Part shown: in pieces, positions 53,437 to 63,894 of the stretch
How positions within the stretch are numbered: the stretch's first letter is position 1
How the letters are laid out: the number at the start of each line of letters is the position of its first letter
Assembly: GCA_949358305.1 (NCBI GenBank)
Contig: OX442322.1
Coordinates: forward strand, 6,758,001-6,822,000
Direction of reading: 5' to 3'
Length of the DNA stretch: 64,000 nucleotides
Source: Strigamia acuminata
Lineage: Eukaryota; Arthropoda; Chilopoda; Geophilomorpha; Linotaeniidae
The notes under the pieces: generated by a model
Seen by the model: only the letters and a program-made list of their open reading frames with translations
The model's database searches: none
Told to the model about the DNA's origin: nothing
Position numbers and translations under genes: made by a program

Positions 53437-54454
53437 TTTTGTCTACGGTGAACGCGAACTAATTGCGTGACCCGGAAAACAAAAACTTCTGACATTTATA
53501 TTGCTATTTTGTGTTTGAAATTGTGTTACAAAAGGTTTGTGTAAGTGTTTTGAATAATTATAGGTGATTTTTAGAATGAAATGTTAAGTTTTAAACGTCT
53601 TTATAAGCGGACTTCGCGAATCGAAACTAATCGCGATCTTCGTCAATTTGCTTGGAATTTTTACAGCATTTAATAAGTTAGGTAAAATTTTGGAATAATT
53701 TGAAATTGAATTTAGTAGTGTAATAGTTTAATTTAAAAATAGTTTTAAAGAATAAATTGGAAAAATTTAATTTGGATAATGCGAATTGACTGTGGACGCG
53801 AGAGGAATCTATCGCGGATTTTGCTAAGAAATATAATGTGTTGAAATTTTTGATAAATTTAATGTAAATATTTCACGGCATAATTTTGATTGAATGTTAA
53901 TAAGAGTTAATTATTGTAAATAATTGAAATGAGTTGATGTTTTAACGGTATTGTTAATTTTAAAGAAAATTAGAGAAATTGGAAAAATATTTTTGAATTT
54001 GTTTTTTTTCCCACTTTGGAGAATTGTTAAGAGTTGTAATTTATTGTGAAAATGCTTGTTTGTAGTGTGAATGATTTTGAGTGTTGTGCAAAAATATGAA
54101 CTTTGATTTTGATAATTTAACTTTGACAAAATTTTTCTTTTGATTCATGTTTTTTTGTTAGACTTTTCAAATATGTAAAAATAAACAATGGAAAAGCAAA
54201 AATTGTATTAGTGATATTAAGATAGTTTAAGTTGAATTATTTTATGATTTGATTGGAATGGTAATGTTGGAATAAAAGGGAGTAAAATCAACTCCAGAAT
54301 AATTTAAGTTTGTGTAATAATTATGAAACAGCTGAGTGATGACTTATGAAAGGTAGAAATAGCCGAACATTCCTTAAGAATGTCCGATTTAAAAGACACC
54401 TGTCTGGTACCGAAATTTGTATTTTGGGGTCCAAAACACAGCAAAAAAGGGAGT
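53437..54454 (+). other. Gypsy-C copy 3 3' noncoding region and PPT
   Basis: About 1 kb, very AT-rich, no supported gene. AAAAAAGGGAGT (54443-54454) directly before the 3' LTR is the likely PPT. Confidence 0.7.
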
Positions 54455-54934
54455 TGTCACGTGTACGAACCGTGCCAACTAATGCGCGATTCGTAGCACG
54501 TAATTCGAATTATTATTAGTCAGATGTTGCTAAATTTCGGCCACAGATGGTGCTGACGGCTGGAATCCGTCATCGCCATGTGATGGACCGGTCAATTCAA
54601 TTATGGGGTTTATGGCAGATTTGCTATAAATAAGGAGCCCGCACTAAGACAGGTCTCTAATCACTTTGCTTTTCAGAATCTAGAGAGTCTAATGTCGCCT
54701 CAATAAACAGAGCGGCTGCCGACTATAAACGGCAACAATTAAACACAAATTAAGTTATCACACAGTTGTTTTATAACCCAATTAATAAAGGTTGTATAAT
54801 TTAATAAGAATGTAAAAATAATAGTTTATCCAAATAACATTCCAAACTGTTTTGAGAATAAATGTACCTGAAGTTAAAAAGGGATCGAACAAACTTCGTT
54901 TGTCCGGTCGAATAAAGCTGAATTAAATTTAAAT
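54455..54934 (+). repeat. Gypsy-C copy 3 3' LTR, truncated
   Basis: Matches the 5' LTR with only a few substitutions up to about 54934, then loses homology. The last ~95 bp, including CACGTAACA, are missing. Its CTCF-like motif reads AGATGGTGCT (54545-54554), a CpG-to-TpG change relative to the 5' LTR. Confidence 0.88.
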
Positions 54935-54945
54935 TTAAAAATATA

Positions 54946-56130
54946 AAGGGACGCATTGCCCAAGTCAAGCGCGATGCCGGTGAACAACCCATCCAAGGGG
55001 CCTTTGGTCTGGATGACCGAGCGAAGCCAAAAGGCACCGATGGATTCCGAGGCAAAGATCGTGGACGGGGGCGGGGCGGTCGAAATACCCGTCCAGGTGG
55101 AGGATCTTCAATTCGGGGGCCGTGCCACCGATGTCATAGGACCGGACATTGGGCACGTGATTGCATAGCGAGGTCCATTTTGCCCAAACCACAGGCGGCG
55201 TTTGGTGACGATGCATCTGACGACTTATCTGCCAAATTCCGCGAACTGGGATATTTAACTGAATTGTTCGAGACGGAGGTGATTACACCAGAGAAATGTG
55301 ACACCGAATGGGTTTACGACACCGGCGCCACTAGCCACTTTTGCAAGAACAAAGAGTACTTTTTCCGCTTTAAACCGGTGACAAACGGAAGAATTATGCA
55401 GGCGGGCAAGTCATCCTCTATTCAGATAGAAGGCGTCGGCGACGTAGCCGTCAATTGTGCTTTTGGAGCTAATACAAAACCAGTGACTTTGCGTAATGTC
55501 TTCTACGCATCTGACTTACGACGAAACATGATTTCGGCATCGAAGTTGGATGAGGCGGGTTGTAAAGCCAGCATTGGATCCGGTCGCGTACGACTTTACA
55601 TTGGCGAGGATTTTATTCCTGTTATGGAGGCAACCAAGAAAGGAAGTTTATATTTTGTGAGACTGGCAAATGGCGGTTTTTGCCCACAATCTGAGATGCA
55701 GAATGCGTCGACTGCTCTGACGGCCGAGCCACCTTCTAAGAACATCGCCGACTTGCGACTGTGGCACGAAAGATTCGGCCATATACACTTGGAAAGTGTC
55801 CAACGGACAATCAAGAGTGCTGCTATCCGGGGTCTTGATGATTTACCTTGAAAATTGGATCACTGTGAAGTGTGTGATTTAGCTAAGAAGAAGTGCTTGT
55901 CAATCAAACCAATACCTCAAGTACGATCGACTAAACCCTTAGAACTACTTCACATGGACGTGTGTGGTGCCTTACCCACAAAGTCGTTATCCGGGTGCGT
56001 GTATTTCTTGACGATTACGGATGACTTCTCCCGACACACAACAGTTTATCCTATGACACGTAAGGATCAAGTTTTCGGGCTCTTTCAGGCTTACGTTGCT
56101 AGAGTAGAGCGGATTTTGGAACAGAAAGTT
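54946..56130 (+). pseudogene. gag-pol: Copia-E gag-pol fragment 1 (gag tail, protease, start of integrase), nonsense-mutated
   Basis: Open from the junction with copy 3. It has an Arg/Gly-rich gag tail (GRGRGGRNTRPGGG), a CCHC knuckle CHRCHRTGHWARDC, protease VYDTGATSHFCKN (near 55313), GAG-pre-integrase (LWHERFGHIHLESV near 55760), a TGA at 55849-55851, then in the same frame the zinc ligands CEVCDLAKKK and the integrase start LLHMDVCGALP and ITDDFSRH. It breaks near 56130 after RVERILEQKV. Closest relative in the window is Copia-F. One nonsense codon plus truncation make it dead. Confidence 0.82.
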
Positions 56131-56370
56131 TTTGTGGAATTGATTTTATTAACGGAGTAGCGAAATCCAACTTCTGTAGGATTGATTGAGGTTGAGATCG
56201 GACTTCTTTATCTTCCTTCTGAGGTTCAGTGTCAGATTCGGATTTAGCGTTTTTACTTTTCCTAGTGGTGATATTCTTCAAATTTGGCCCAGGTGACTGC
56301 TGATCCTGCAGATCCTGAAGGTTATCCAAGTTGAATTGTGACAATTTCACTGGCTTATCCACTCTGAAGC
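56131..56370 (-). pseudogene. gag: Gypsy-C copy 4 gag, N-terminal fragment
   Basis: About 78 codons (LSQFNLDNLQDLQDQQSP, then KSKNAKSESDTEPQKEDKE) resembling the ATG-less N-terminal extension of copy 1 gag (LTQTQTDNLLDL). It too begins after a stop, without an ATG. Truncated at the Copia-E junction. Confidence 0.55.
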
Positions 56371-56907
56371 CTTATATTGCACTTTTTTATTCACTTCACT
56401 AGCACTAATCTCTTTCTAAACACTGAATACACTAACACAAATTCATTACCTAAAAACTTAAAGTGTTATTAGCATATAATACATAAATATTACACTCAAA
56501 ATTACAAAGAAAATAATCCATCAATAACATTTCAAAACAATTTTTCAATTCTTATAAATTCACAAAATTTCCTGTAAATAAATATCAAAATTAGTATTTA
56601 TACACTATATATTTTATTTATTCTAAATATAACAATTGTAAATCAATTTATTAATCCCTAATAAACAATTAAACTACTAAATTACTAAATATAGGATTCA
56701 ATTTCCAAAATGCAAATTATTTCACACAATGACATTAAAAATTCAAGCTGTGACTTCACTTATTTTTACCAACTCTGAGTCATTCAAGATAATTGCTATT
56801 AAATCAGCAATTTTCACTAATTATATCTTGATTTTTAAAGAGATTTTTAAGCATTTTTAAATCCAATTTTTATAATTTTTAACAATTTAAACGGGCTACA
56901 ATCGAGA
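56371..56907 (-). other. Gypsy-C copy 4 leader (noncoding)
   Basis: AT-rich, no supported gene. Confidence 0.6.
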
Positions 56908-56923
56908 CCGCATCTCCACCAGT

Positions 56924-57354
56924 TGTTACGTGGCTAAATGGGGATTGATTTAGTCCTACGTGACATGAAGTTAATCAAGAATGACACAGGGTTTTATATG
57001 TAAAATGCCTATTGGCTTTATTATTCAAAGTCGGACATTTACTAATGTAAATGTTCGGTCATCAGCTCTTATTACATTTGTTCATTTATTAAACCTAAAA
57101 CACATAAATGGTTCATTCAAATCAAATAAGGATGATGCTGTTGTCAATTCAATTCAATTCAGGAAACCTAGTCCTGCCTGACCGTCAACCGGCTGGCAGT
57201 AGTAGGTGAAGGTAAAAGTTTGAGAATCAAAAGAGATCTGAGCTCTCTGGCTTAATCAGCTCACTAAGTAAACTCCCATTCCCCCTATTAACTAAGTTGA
57301 ACGGTCTGTGCATCTAATTAGGTGCACAGCGCCGTCTAGTGAGAATTCATTGCA
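56924..57354 (-). repeat. Gypsy-C copy 4 LTR, outer end not defined
   Basis: Inner end TGTTACGTGG on the plus strand, as in copy 1. The motif AGCGCCGTCTAGTG (57328-57341) is CTCF-like on the minus strand (CACTAGACGGCGCT). The expected TGTCA-type outer terminus is not seen where Copia-E resumes (about 57355). Confidence 0.6.
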
Positions 57355-57577
57355 TTAAATGCCTAAACAGAGCGAGCAGAGCCAGCCGATACACGATACG
57401 GCTCTACCGCGTAACAGTATGGGAATGTCTCGCCAAATCCAGGCCAGGCACCAAACAGGTAGATTACCAATACACTATCCAAGGGCAGAGCAAACCAAAA
57501 CTATGCTCCATACCGGAGATAGAACGATATTGCGCACAGCACAACCTGCCCTTCTCCAGAGATACCGCTGTGTTGAG
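57355..57577 (+). pseudogene. pol: Copia-E pol fragment 2 (integrase-RT linker)
   Basis: In frame it reads QVDYQYTIQGQSKPKLCSIPEIERYCAQHNL, in parts closely matching the Copia-F linker (DVEYTIEGYDKPKLRSIPDVKRYCADHNL, read in parts). About 250 codons of integrase between this and fragment 1 are missing. Stops at the Copia-F LTR. Confidence 0.7.
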
Positions 57578-57904
57578 TGTTGAGTTGTGCAGGAAACCAC
57601 TTATAATTCCATGGTTTTGCAGTGGAATTGGAAGAACTTTAGATCAGAAATAAAGAGACAACTTGGTTGCTGCTTAGAAGCTGAACACAGAGTGAAAGAT
57701 TTATTCTTTTAGTCACATGACTGGCCACACGGTATACAGCGCCACCTTATGGCTACAAATGCAAACACAATGTAAACAAAGCTGCTATTAGTCGTGCAGC
57801 TAAAAGTAAATACAAACGAAAGGTCATAACAATTAGAAAGCATTACTGCTTGACAATATGACATAAATATAGATACATAAGCGGTCACATATTGTATTTC
57901 AACA
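57578..57904 (-). repeat. Copia-F 3' LTR
   Basis: 327 bp. CTCF-like AGCGCCACCT at 57738-57747 (minus AGGTGGCGCT). Followed on the right by the PPT. Confidence 0.92.
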
Positions 57905-57922
57905 ATCGGCCCCCTCATATTA

Positions 57923-60900
57923 TCAAGCGCTTAAAATAGTTAAGTCAACCAGGAAACGATTACAGAATTGAACCAGGTCAGTTTTGTCGACTGACTTCGT
58001 GAATATATCTGCGTAGTTGGATTTCGTCCCCACATGCGTGATTCGAAGATTGTCCCTTCTCACAAGCTCTCGAATAAAGTGATATCTTATATCAATTTGC
58101 TTTGTTTTTCGATTCTCCACATTGGATTTGGTGAAGTCGACAGTCGAGATGTTGTCGCATAAAATATGGTGATTGAATCCATCAGCGAGTTCGGGGACAA
58201 TTTCGTGCAGAACTCTTACAATCCATATGTAGTCCTTTACTGTTTCAGTAAGGGCCACAGCTTCCATGGTCGACGGCGTGACATTTCGCTGTTTAAATGT
58301 TCTCCAGTATATTGGTGAACTTCCTAGTGTCATGAGAGTTCCTCCAATGGAGATACGGTCATCTCTGTTGTTTGCGTAGTCAGAGTCACTATAGCCAATG
58401 ACTTCTACTCGATCATTTGGGAACAGCATCAATCCAAAGCTTCTCGTCGTTCTCAGGTAACTGAGCAAGTCGAGCAATGCGATCCAATGGTCCCATCCAG
58501 GGTTGGACTGGAACTGGCTTAGGATATTAACAGCGTAGGTCATATCGGGTCTTGTCCTCGATGCGATAAACGCCAAACATCCCAGCAAGCTTCGATAAGG
58601 AATTCCCTCCATTATCTTGAAGTCTTCAATCGTACTTGGACAACTTTGCTTTGTAAGGATAGTTGCCTTTGTCATCGGTTGGGATCGGATCTTTACAGAG
58701 TCTAGATGGTTCTTAAACTTCAGTAGAACTTTGTTGATATATGATCTTTGATGTAAGACCATGCGTTGATCATACGGGTAGAACTCAACTCCCAACAGTT
58801 TTCTCGTCTGTCCTAAGATGACTAAATCGAATTGAGTCTTGACCATGTCGAGTACTTTCATTGCGTCTTCGTGTTGTTTTCCAAACACAACAATATCGTC
58901 GACGTAGACTATCAAATATGCGATGTTGCCATATTTGTAGACGCAATTGCACCAATTTACATGTTGCAGTCCAAGCCTTAACAAAGTGTCCTCCAATTCG
59001 ATGCCCCATTCTCGTCCCGACTGGTGTAGACCATAAATGGCTCGAAGGAGTCGACAAACATAATTTTCTTTGCCTTGACAAACAAAACCTTTTGGTTGTC
59101 GCATGTAAACGGTTTTATGTAGTTTTGCATAAAGATATGCACACTTCACATCGGCCTGGATGTAGCTCCACTTCAGCATGCAGACGAGTAATGTGAACAT
59201 AAATCGAACAATTGAAAAGTCCACGACAGGTGAGAATGTCTCTTCATATGATTTTCCGTATATTTGAGAGAAGCCCTGCGCAACAAGTCTCGCTTTGTAG
59301 CGTGCGATTTTCTCCTCGTTGTTTTGCTTGGTGGTGTAAATCCACTTGCAGCCGACGATTTTCGTGTCAGGTGGTGGTGGAACCAATTCCCACACATCTC
59401 GCTCATGCATCGTATCGATCTCGTCGCACATTGCTTGATCCCATTCTCTCTTTTCTGGTAGACCTGCAATCTGCTCGAAGCGTGTTGGAATATGAACTTC
59501 GAGATGATTAGCTTCAAAATCAAGAGTTAATTCGTCTATGTCTATGTCTGAATAGTCTGCCGTTGCATTCGATTCAGAGGGTTTCTTCCTTCTCTTGTCT
59601 TCAAATAGGTGTTCTGGAACACAAAGATTGTGATCCGCACAGTAACGTTTGACATCAGGTATTGATCGTAATTTAGGCTTGTCGTATCCTTCAATTGTGT
59701 ATTCGACATCCTTCTGTCCAGTTGGCCTAAACTTCTCTGTTTTCTTCCACACAAGATGTGGGACTGTCCGTACTAGATCTGGATCTTGTGCCCTCGCTTG
59801 TGGTATGATTGCTGGCGGTCTGGTTTGAAGCTTTTCTTCCGGCAATCTGAATTTGAGTCTTAGTTGAGGTAATTCTAATTGTGGATCCTCTTTCCTTTTG
59901 ATTGGCGCTGGCGGGGGTAGCGGCGGCCTCACATCTTCATCTGAATAATACTGACGATTGTTGTTATCGTCCAAATTATCGTTCAAATTGTCAATAAATG
60001 TCGTGTATTTCTCAGGTAGGTCCAGCACGCCTTCAACTCCGCGCTTGCTTTCCACAAACTTAACGTCGCTAGTCTCGATGACTTTTGAAAAGTCTGGCAG
60101 CCATACTCGATACCCTTTTGTGATCCTAGAGTATCCAAGCATGATCCCGTGCAAAGCTTTATTGTCTATCTTTCCATCTCGCACTCTCTTTTGCACGAAG
60201 CATAGGCTTCCGAATTTTCTTAAATGTCGGAGTGATGGTTTGCGTCCATAATACAACTCCATCGGGGTTTTGTCCGAATTTAACTTAGCTATTCTGTTTC
60301 TAAGGTAATTGAAAGTGAGGATGGCTTCTCCCCAAAATCTATGCTCCAATTTTGCGTCATAAATAAGGGCTCGCATCCCATTGGCCAACGTTTGGTTTAA
60401 TCTTTCCGACACGCCATTTTGGGCAGGTGTGTACGCGTTGGTCCTCTCGTGAATGATGCCAAGTCCCTCGAGATATTCTCCAAACTTATTTGAACAAAAT
60501 TCCATTCCATTGTCCGTCCGAATTGCCAAAACCGATTTTCCCAACAATCGTTCTATTCGTTTGACGTGTTTCTGGAAAATGTCAAATACCTCGTCCTTTC
60601 TCTTCATGAGGTACACTGTAGAATAACAGGAGAAATCGTCCGTAATGGTAAGGAAATACCTATTTCCTGACAGTGTTGCTGTGTTAAACGCTCCGCATAC
60701 ATCCATGTGCAGAAGTTGTAATGGTTCCTTCGACCGAATTCCAGGCAGCGATTTGTGAGACACCGATTTCTTCTTCGCCAACGTGCAGACGTCGCACTGT
60801 GTAATTGGCACGTCGAGAATTGGCAGTCCAATTACTGCATTTCGCTTGCTCATCTCTTGCACGCTTGGGAAGTAGATGTGTCCAAGTCGCTCATGCCACA

Positions 60901-61200
60901 ACCTCGCTTCCTCTGGACTGGATGCTTTTTTACTTGAATTAGTTGATTCCTCATTTTGTTGCTTGCCCGTATTCGCTTTGTTGTTTGCCTTCAATCTTAG
61001 TTTGTCAAAATCAGGCTTTAGATCACTCGTTTTGATGTAATAAAGTCTATCCTTCTTCTCCGCTTGCATTAATTGCTTTTGCCACTGCGGATCGTAAACT
61101 TTAACAATTCCAGAGCCAATCGCGACTTTACATCTTGCCTCGTCAATACATGGCCCCGACATCAAATTTCGTCTCAAATCTGGCGCATAATAAACCTTCT
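57923..61200 (-). pseudogene. gag-pol: Copia-F gag-pol, downstream part (integrase, RT, RNase H)
   Basis: Minus strand, from the MITE to TGA 57923-57925. It starts KKVYYAPDLRRNLMSG (end of the protease region), then GAG-pre-integrase LWHERLGHIYF with zinc ligands CDVCTLAKKK, integrase acids in LLHMDVCGAF, RTDNGMEF and VSERLNQT, a Pro/Lys-rich linker, RT with ADVKCAYLYAKL and IVYVDDIVVFGK (near 58890), and RNase H (YSDSDYANNRDDRIS, then KQIDIRYHFIREL). No internal stop. Its frame is in register with the gag part above the MITE once the MITE and one TTAA are discounted, so the MITE is the only visible lesion. Confidence 0.9.
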
Positions 61201-61204
61201 TTAA

Positions 61205-61637
61205 CCCTTCCAACCCTGAGATGGGTCATTTTGTGACCCTGTTTTAAAAAAATCATTATTTTTATAAGAAATAATTTTTTTTCTCTCTGATTTTTGCTGA
61301 CTATTCCTTTGAAACATCACTAGACACTATACCACAGTTGAAACTTTTTTAATTTTTTAAGTTTTTCTATAATTTGAACTCAAAGTTTAACTGGGTCAAA
61401 AAAGACCCATCTTAGGAGTCCAAAGGACATAAATCATGATCATCAGCAGGCTCCGCTAATGTCAACCATTGCCACCAGGTGTCGCGGTGGCCATCTTTGT
61501 TGTTGTCAAAAACACACGTGTTGGCCAAATTCCTTCGGAAATCTTTAAGACCCGGATTTTGCGCATGCGCAGAATCTGGGTCATATAATGCCCATCTTAG
61601 GGAGAGATGGGAGGCCAATTCTTTCGGGTTGGAAGGG
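61205..61637. mobile_element. piggyBac-type MITE
   Basis: 433 bp with perfect 12-base terminal inverted repeats (CCCTTCCAACCC / GGGTTGGAAGGG) and the piggyBac-type target duplication TTAA on each side (61201-61204 and 61638-61641). Subterminal GATGGGTCA / TGCCCATC-like inverted motifs are also present. No coding capacity, so it needs a transposase elsewhere. It is the youngest visible event in this corner because it lies inside an otherwise open Copia-F ORF. Confidence 0.92.
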
Positions 61638-61641
61638 TTAA

Positions 61642-62811
61642 GGTTATCGGAATTATTTCCTTTCCCACGACACACATCACACAAACATCACCAACCGCTT
61701 GTATTTGAATTAATGTTTTTTTATCTGCTTGGCTGATCGTTCCCGTGGCTTGTTTAAAATTGAAAAACTGGTCCTTTTCTTTGCAGAAATGTCCTGTTGC
61801 TCCTGTATCATAGATCCAGCAATTTCCGGGTGCGCTGCACTGCAATGTTTCTTCTTTAGCCAATTCTGTCAAAAAGCCGACATCCATCATGTTGGCATCC
61901 AATTCCTCAATTGCATTTGTGTTCAAACTGTTGTTTGGTGCGAGCTGCACTGTGCAATCTCTCGCCCAATGTCTTGGTTGGTTACATCGAAAACACGGCC
62001 CACGTCCTGATAATCCGGTCGTGTTCCCGCGAAAATTTCTCGAATTTTTGCCGCCTCGATAACTCGATTTGCCGCCCTTTTGTCCGCCTTGAAAACCACG
62101 ATTGTTTTGGCTGTTATTTCCTTGTTGTTGGGATTTGGGCGTGTTTTCACTGTTCTTTGTGTTTGAATTGTTCTGTCCCATGTTGAAAGCATCTATTATT
62201 TGCCCCTGGCCCGAATCTCTTCTCTGCTGTGCCAGCCTGCCTTCCTCGGCGACCAATTCTATTTCAACCTTTTCTAGTGTGAAATTTATGTCCTCCCATC
62301 GGTAAATGGCCTGGACGATGGATTGGTATTCTTGTGGCAAATACCGAATGAGTTGGAATGCCTGATAAAGATCCTCTAGTTTGTGTTTAACGTCGGCGAG
62401 CTTCTTCGCCGCATTCCGTATTTTTGCCGCAAAAACTCCTATCGTTTCCGTCGCCGGGTTGTATTTTAGGCTAAAGAATTCGTCTAGTAGGCGTATTGTC
62501 CTCGCTCTCGACACTGGTTCGAAGTTAGCTTTGAGCGTGTCCCACGCTTTCTTGGCATCGTCGACCCCGCTGAGCAATTCGTGGTATTGCTCTTCAATTG
62601 CGTAATAAATTAAGCTAAAGGCCCGTCCTTTGCGTAATTTATAGTCCGAACGATCGCGCCATGACGCTCCTGGTGCCAAAGCCTCTTTGGTTCCGTCCGT
62701 GAATGCCCAGCATCCGTGATGCATTAAGAGCACCTTTATCTGCTGTTTCCAAGTGTCATAATTTGTTCTATTCAGCAATGTGACTTTTCTGTCCAATTTG
62801 TCCGGATCCAT
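61642..62811 (-). pseudogene. gag-pol: Copia-F gag-pol, upstream part (gag, protease)
   Basis: Starts at ATG 62811 (MDPDKLDRKVTLLNRTNYDTW). UBN2/copia gag about 1-200, a Gly/Asn/Gln-rich segment, CCHC knuckle CFRCNQPRHWARDC (about 277), protease IYDTGATGHFCKE (about 333), then the frame reaches the MITE after GKEIIPIT. Reading beyond it into the MITE gives unrelated residues to a stop at 61597. Together with the downstream part this is a 1483-codon copia polyprotein interrupted once. Confidence 0.9.
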
Positions 62812-63547
62812 GATAATTTGCGACTCGAACTCGTTGAAAAATCACGTAAAACACTTTGAGCACGCACTAATTTCTTCAAAAACACTGTTTGTACTGAATA
62901 CACGCAACTAGGTGCAGTGTTGCGAGGTTAGTTCGCTCTTAGAATAAGTTAGTATTTATCCTCACACAACACTAAGCTAACAAAGTAACAATATAATAAT
63001 TCCGAAAATAAACGCAATAATTGTTCATTATATGATGTCTTCGAGATGCTTCCCTGCTTTGTCTCTCGTTGTATCACACTTCACGTGTATTTTCGAGCCC
63101 ATTATTGTTCTGTCGTCAATTTTCGTCTCGTGTGCACTCCGCAAATTGTTCGCCAATTGTCCGTCGTTTTTCAGCTCCTTGTTGCTTATTCCTGTCCAAA
63201 AATCTCGGTTCACACTTCACGTGTGGTTGCCGAGAATTATCGCACTGGTTGATTCGTTTGCCAACCGAAATATTCGTCTCGTTGACGATACGTATCGCCG
63301 CTTGCGATACGTGGGCAAAACGTCCGAAATTCGGAAAAAAGAAAAACGTATGAATAAAGATTTTATATTGTTCAAACCCAACTAGTGTTTCCGTGTTGTT
63401 TGGTGATCCAAATCAGCTTCAAACTCTGCTAAGCACTGGTCCAAACACAAGTTGACAATCTTTATCATGGGTGCCAACATGTTGGATTTTCTCCAGATGA
63501 CCTCCAAATGGATGAGAATTGTCCAAAACTTTTCCAAAAGTTTCCTG
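62812..63547 (-). other. Copia-F leader (noncoding)
   Basis: About 0.7 kb between the gag ATG and the PBS region. No supported gene. Confidence 0.65.
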
Positions 63548-63567
63548 GGTTGATTGGCCCATAACCT
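63548..63567 (-). promoter_or_regulatory. Copia-F primer-binding site
   Basis: On the minus strand AGGTTATGGGCC follows the LTR. It resembles the Drosophila copia-type PBS, which pairs with an internal (anticodon-side) part of initiator tRNA-Met, and so differs from the 3'-end PBS of Copia-A and N. Confidence 0.6.
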
Positions 63568-63894
63568 TGTTGACTGGTGCAGGAAACCACTTATAATTCC
63601 ATGGTTTTGCAGTGGAATTGGAAGAACTTTAGATCAGAAATAAAGAGACAACTTGGTTGCTGCTTAGATTCTGAACACAGAGTGAAAGATTTATTCTTTT
63701 AGTCACATGACTGGCCACACGGTATACAGCGCCACCTTATGGCTACAAATGCAAACACAATGTAAACAAAGCTGCTATTAGTCGTGCAGCTAAAAGTAAA
63801 TACAAACGAAAGGTCATAACAATTAGAAAGCATTACTGCTTGACAATATGACATAAATATAGATACATAAGCGGTCACATATTGTATTTCAACA
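63568..63894 (-). repeat. Copia-F 5' LTR
   Basis: 327 bp. CTCF-like AGCGCCACCT at 63728-63737. About four differences from the other LTR, two of them near the TGTTGA terminus. Confidence 0.92.

Larger units (their letters stand above)
46681..54934 (+). mobile_element. Gypsy-C copy 3, nearly complete, 3' LTR truncated
   Basis: 5' LTR 46681-47256, PBS, AT-rich leader, gag (frameshifted), pol, 3' noncoding, PPT and a 3' LTR that follows the 5' LTR for about 480 bases and then stops. It is a different subfamily from copies 1 and 2 (distinct LTR, Gln-rich gag tail) but has the same gene layout. Left flank is Gypsy-D gag and right flank is Copia-E gag, so no TSD can be matched. A deletion or recombination removed the right junction. 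Confidence 0.88.
56131..57354 (-). mobile_element. Gypsy-C copy 4, 5' fragment
   Basis: On the minus strand: LTR (57354-56924), PBS TGGTGGAGATGCGG (56921-56908), AT-rich leader, and the N-terminal part of gag cut at about 56131 against Copia-E. It interrupts Copia-E. A large deletion has removed its gag end, pol and 3' LTR together with some Copia-E integrase. Confidence 0.7.
57578..63894 (-). mobile_element. Copia-F, Ty1/Copia retrotransposon, complete but split by a MITE
   Basis: 6317 bp with 327 bp LTRs (57578-57904 and 63568-63894, plus-strand ends TGTTGA and TCAACA) differing at about four positions. On the minus strand: 5' LTR, PBS, leader, gag-pol ORF, PPT GAGGGGGCCGAT (57916-57905), 3' LTR. 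Both flanks are Copia-E, and Copia-E reads in frame across the site. I find no matching 5-base duplication (left TTGAG, right CGAAG). The MITE at 61205-61637 breaks the ORF near the protease-integrase junction. Confidence 0.92.
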
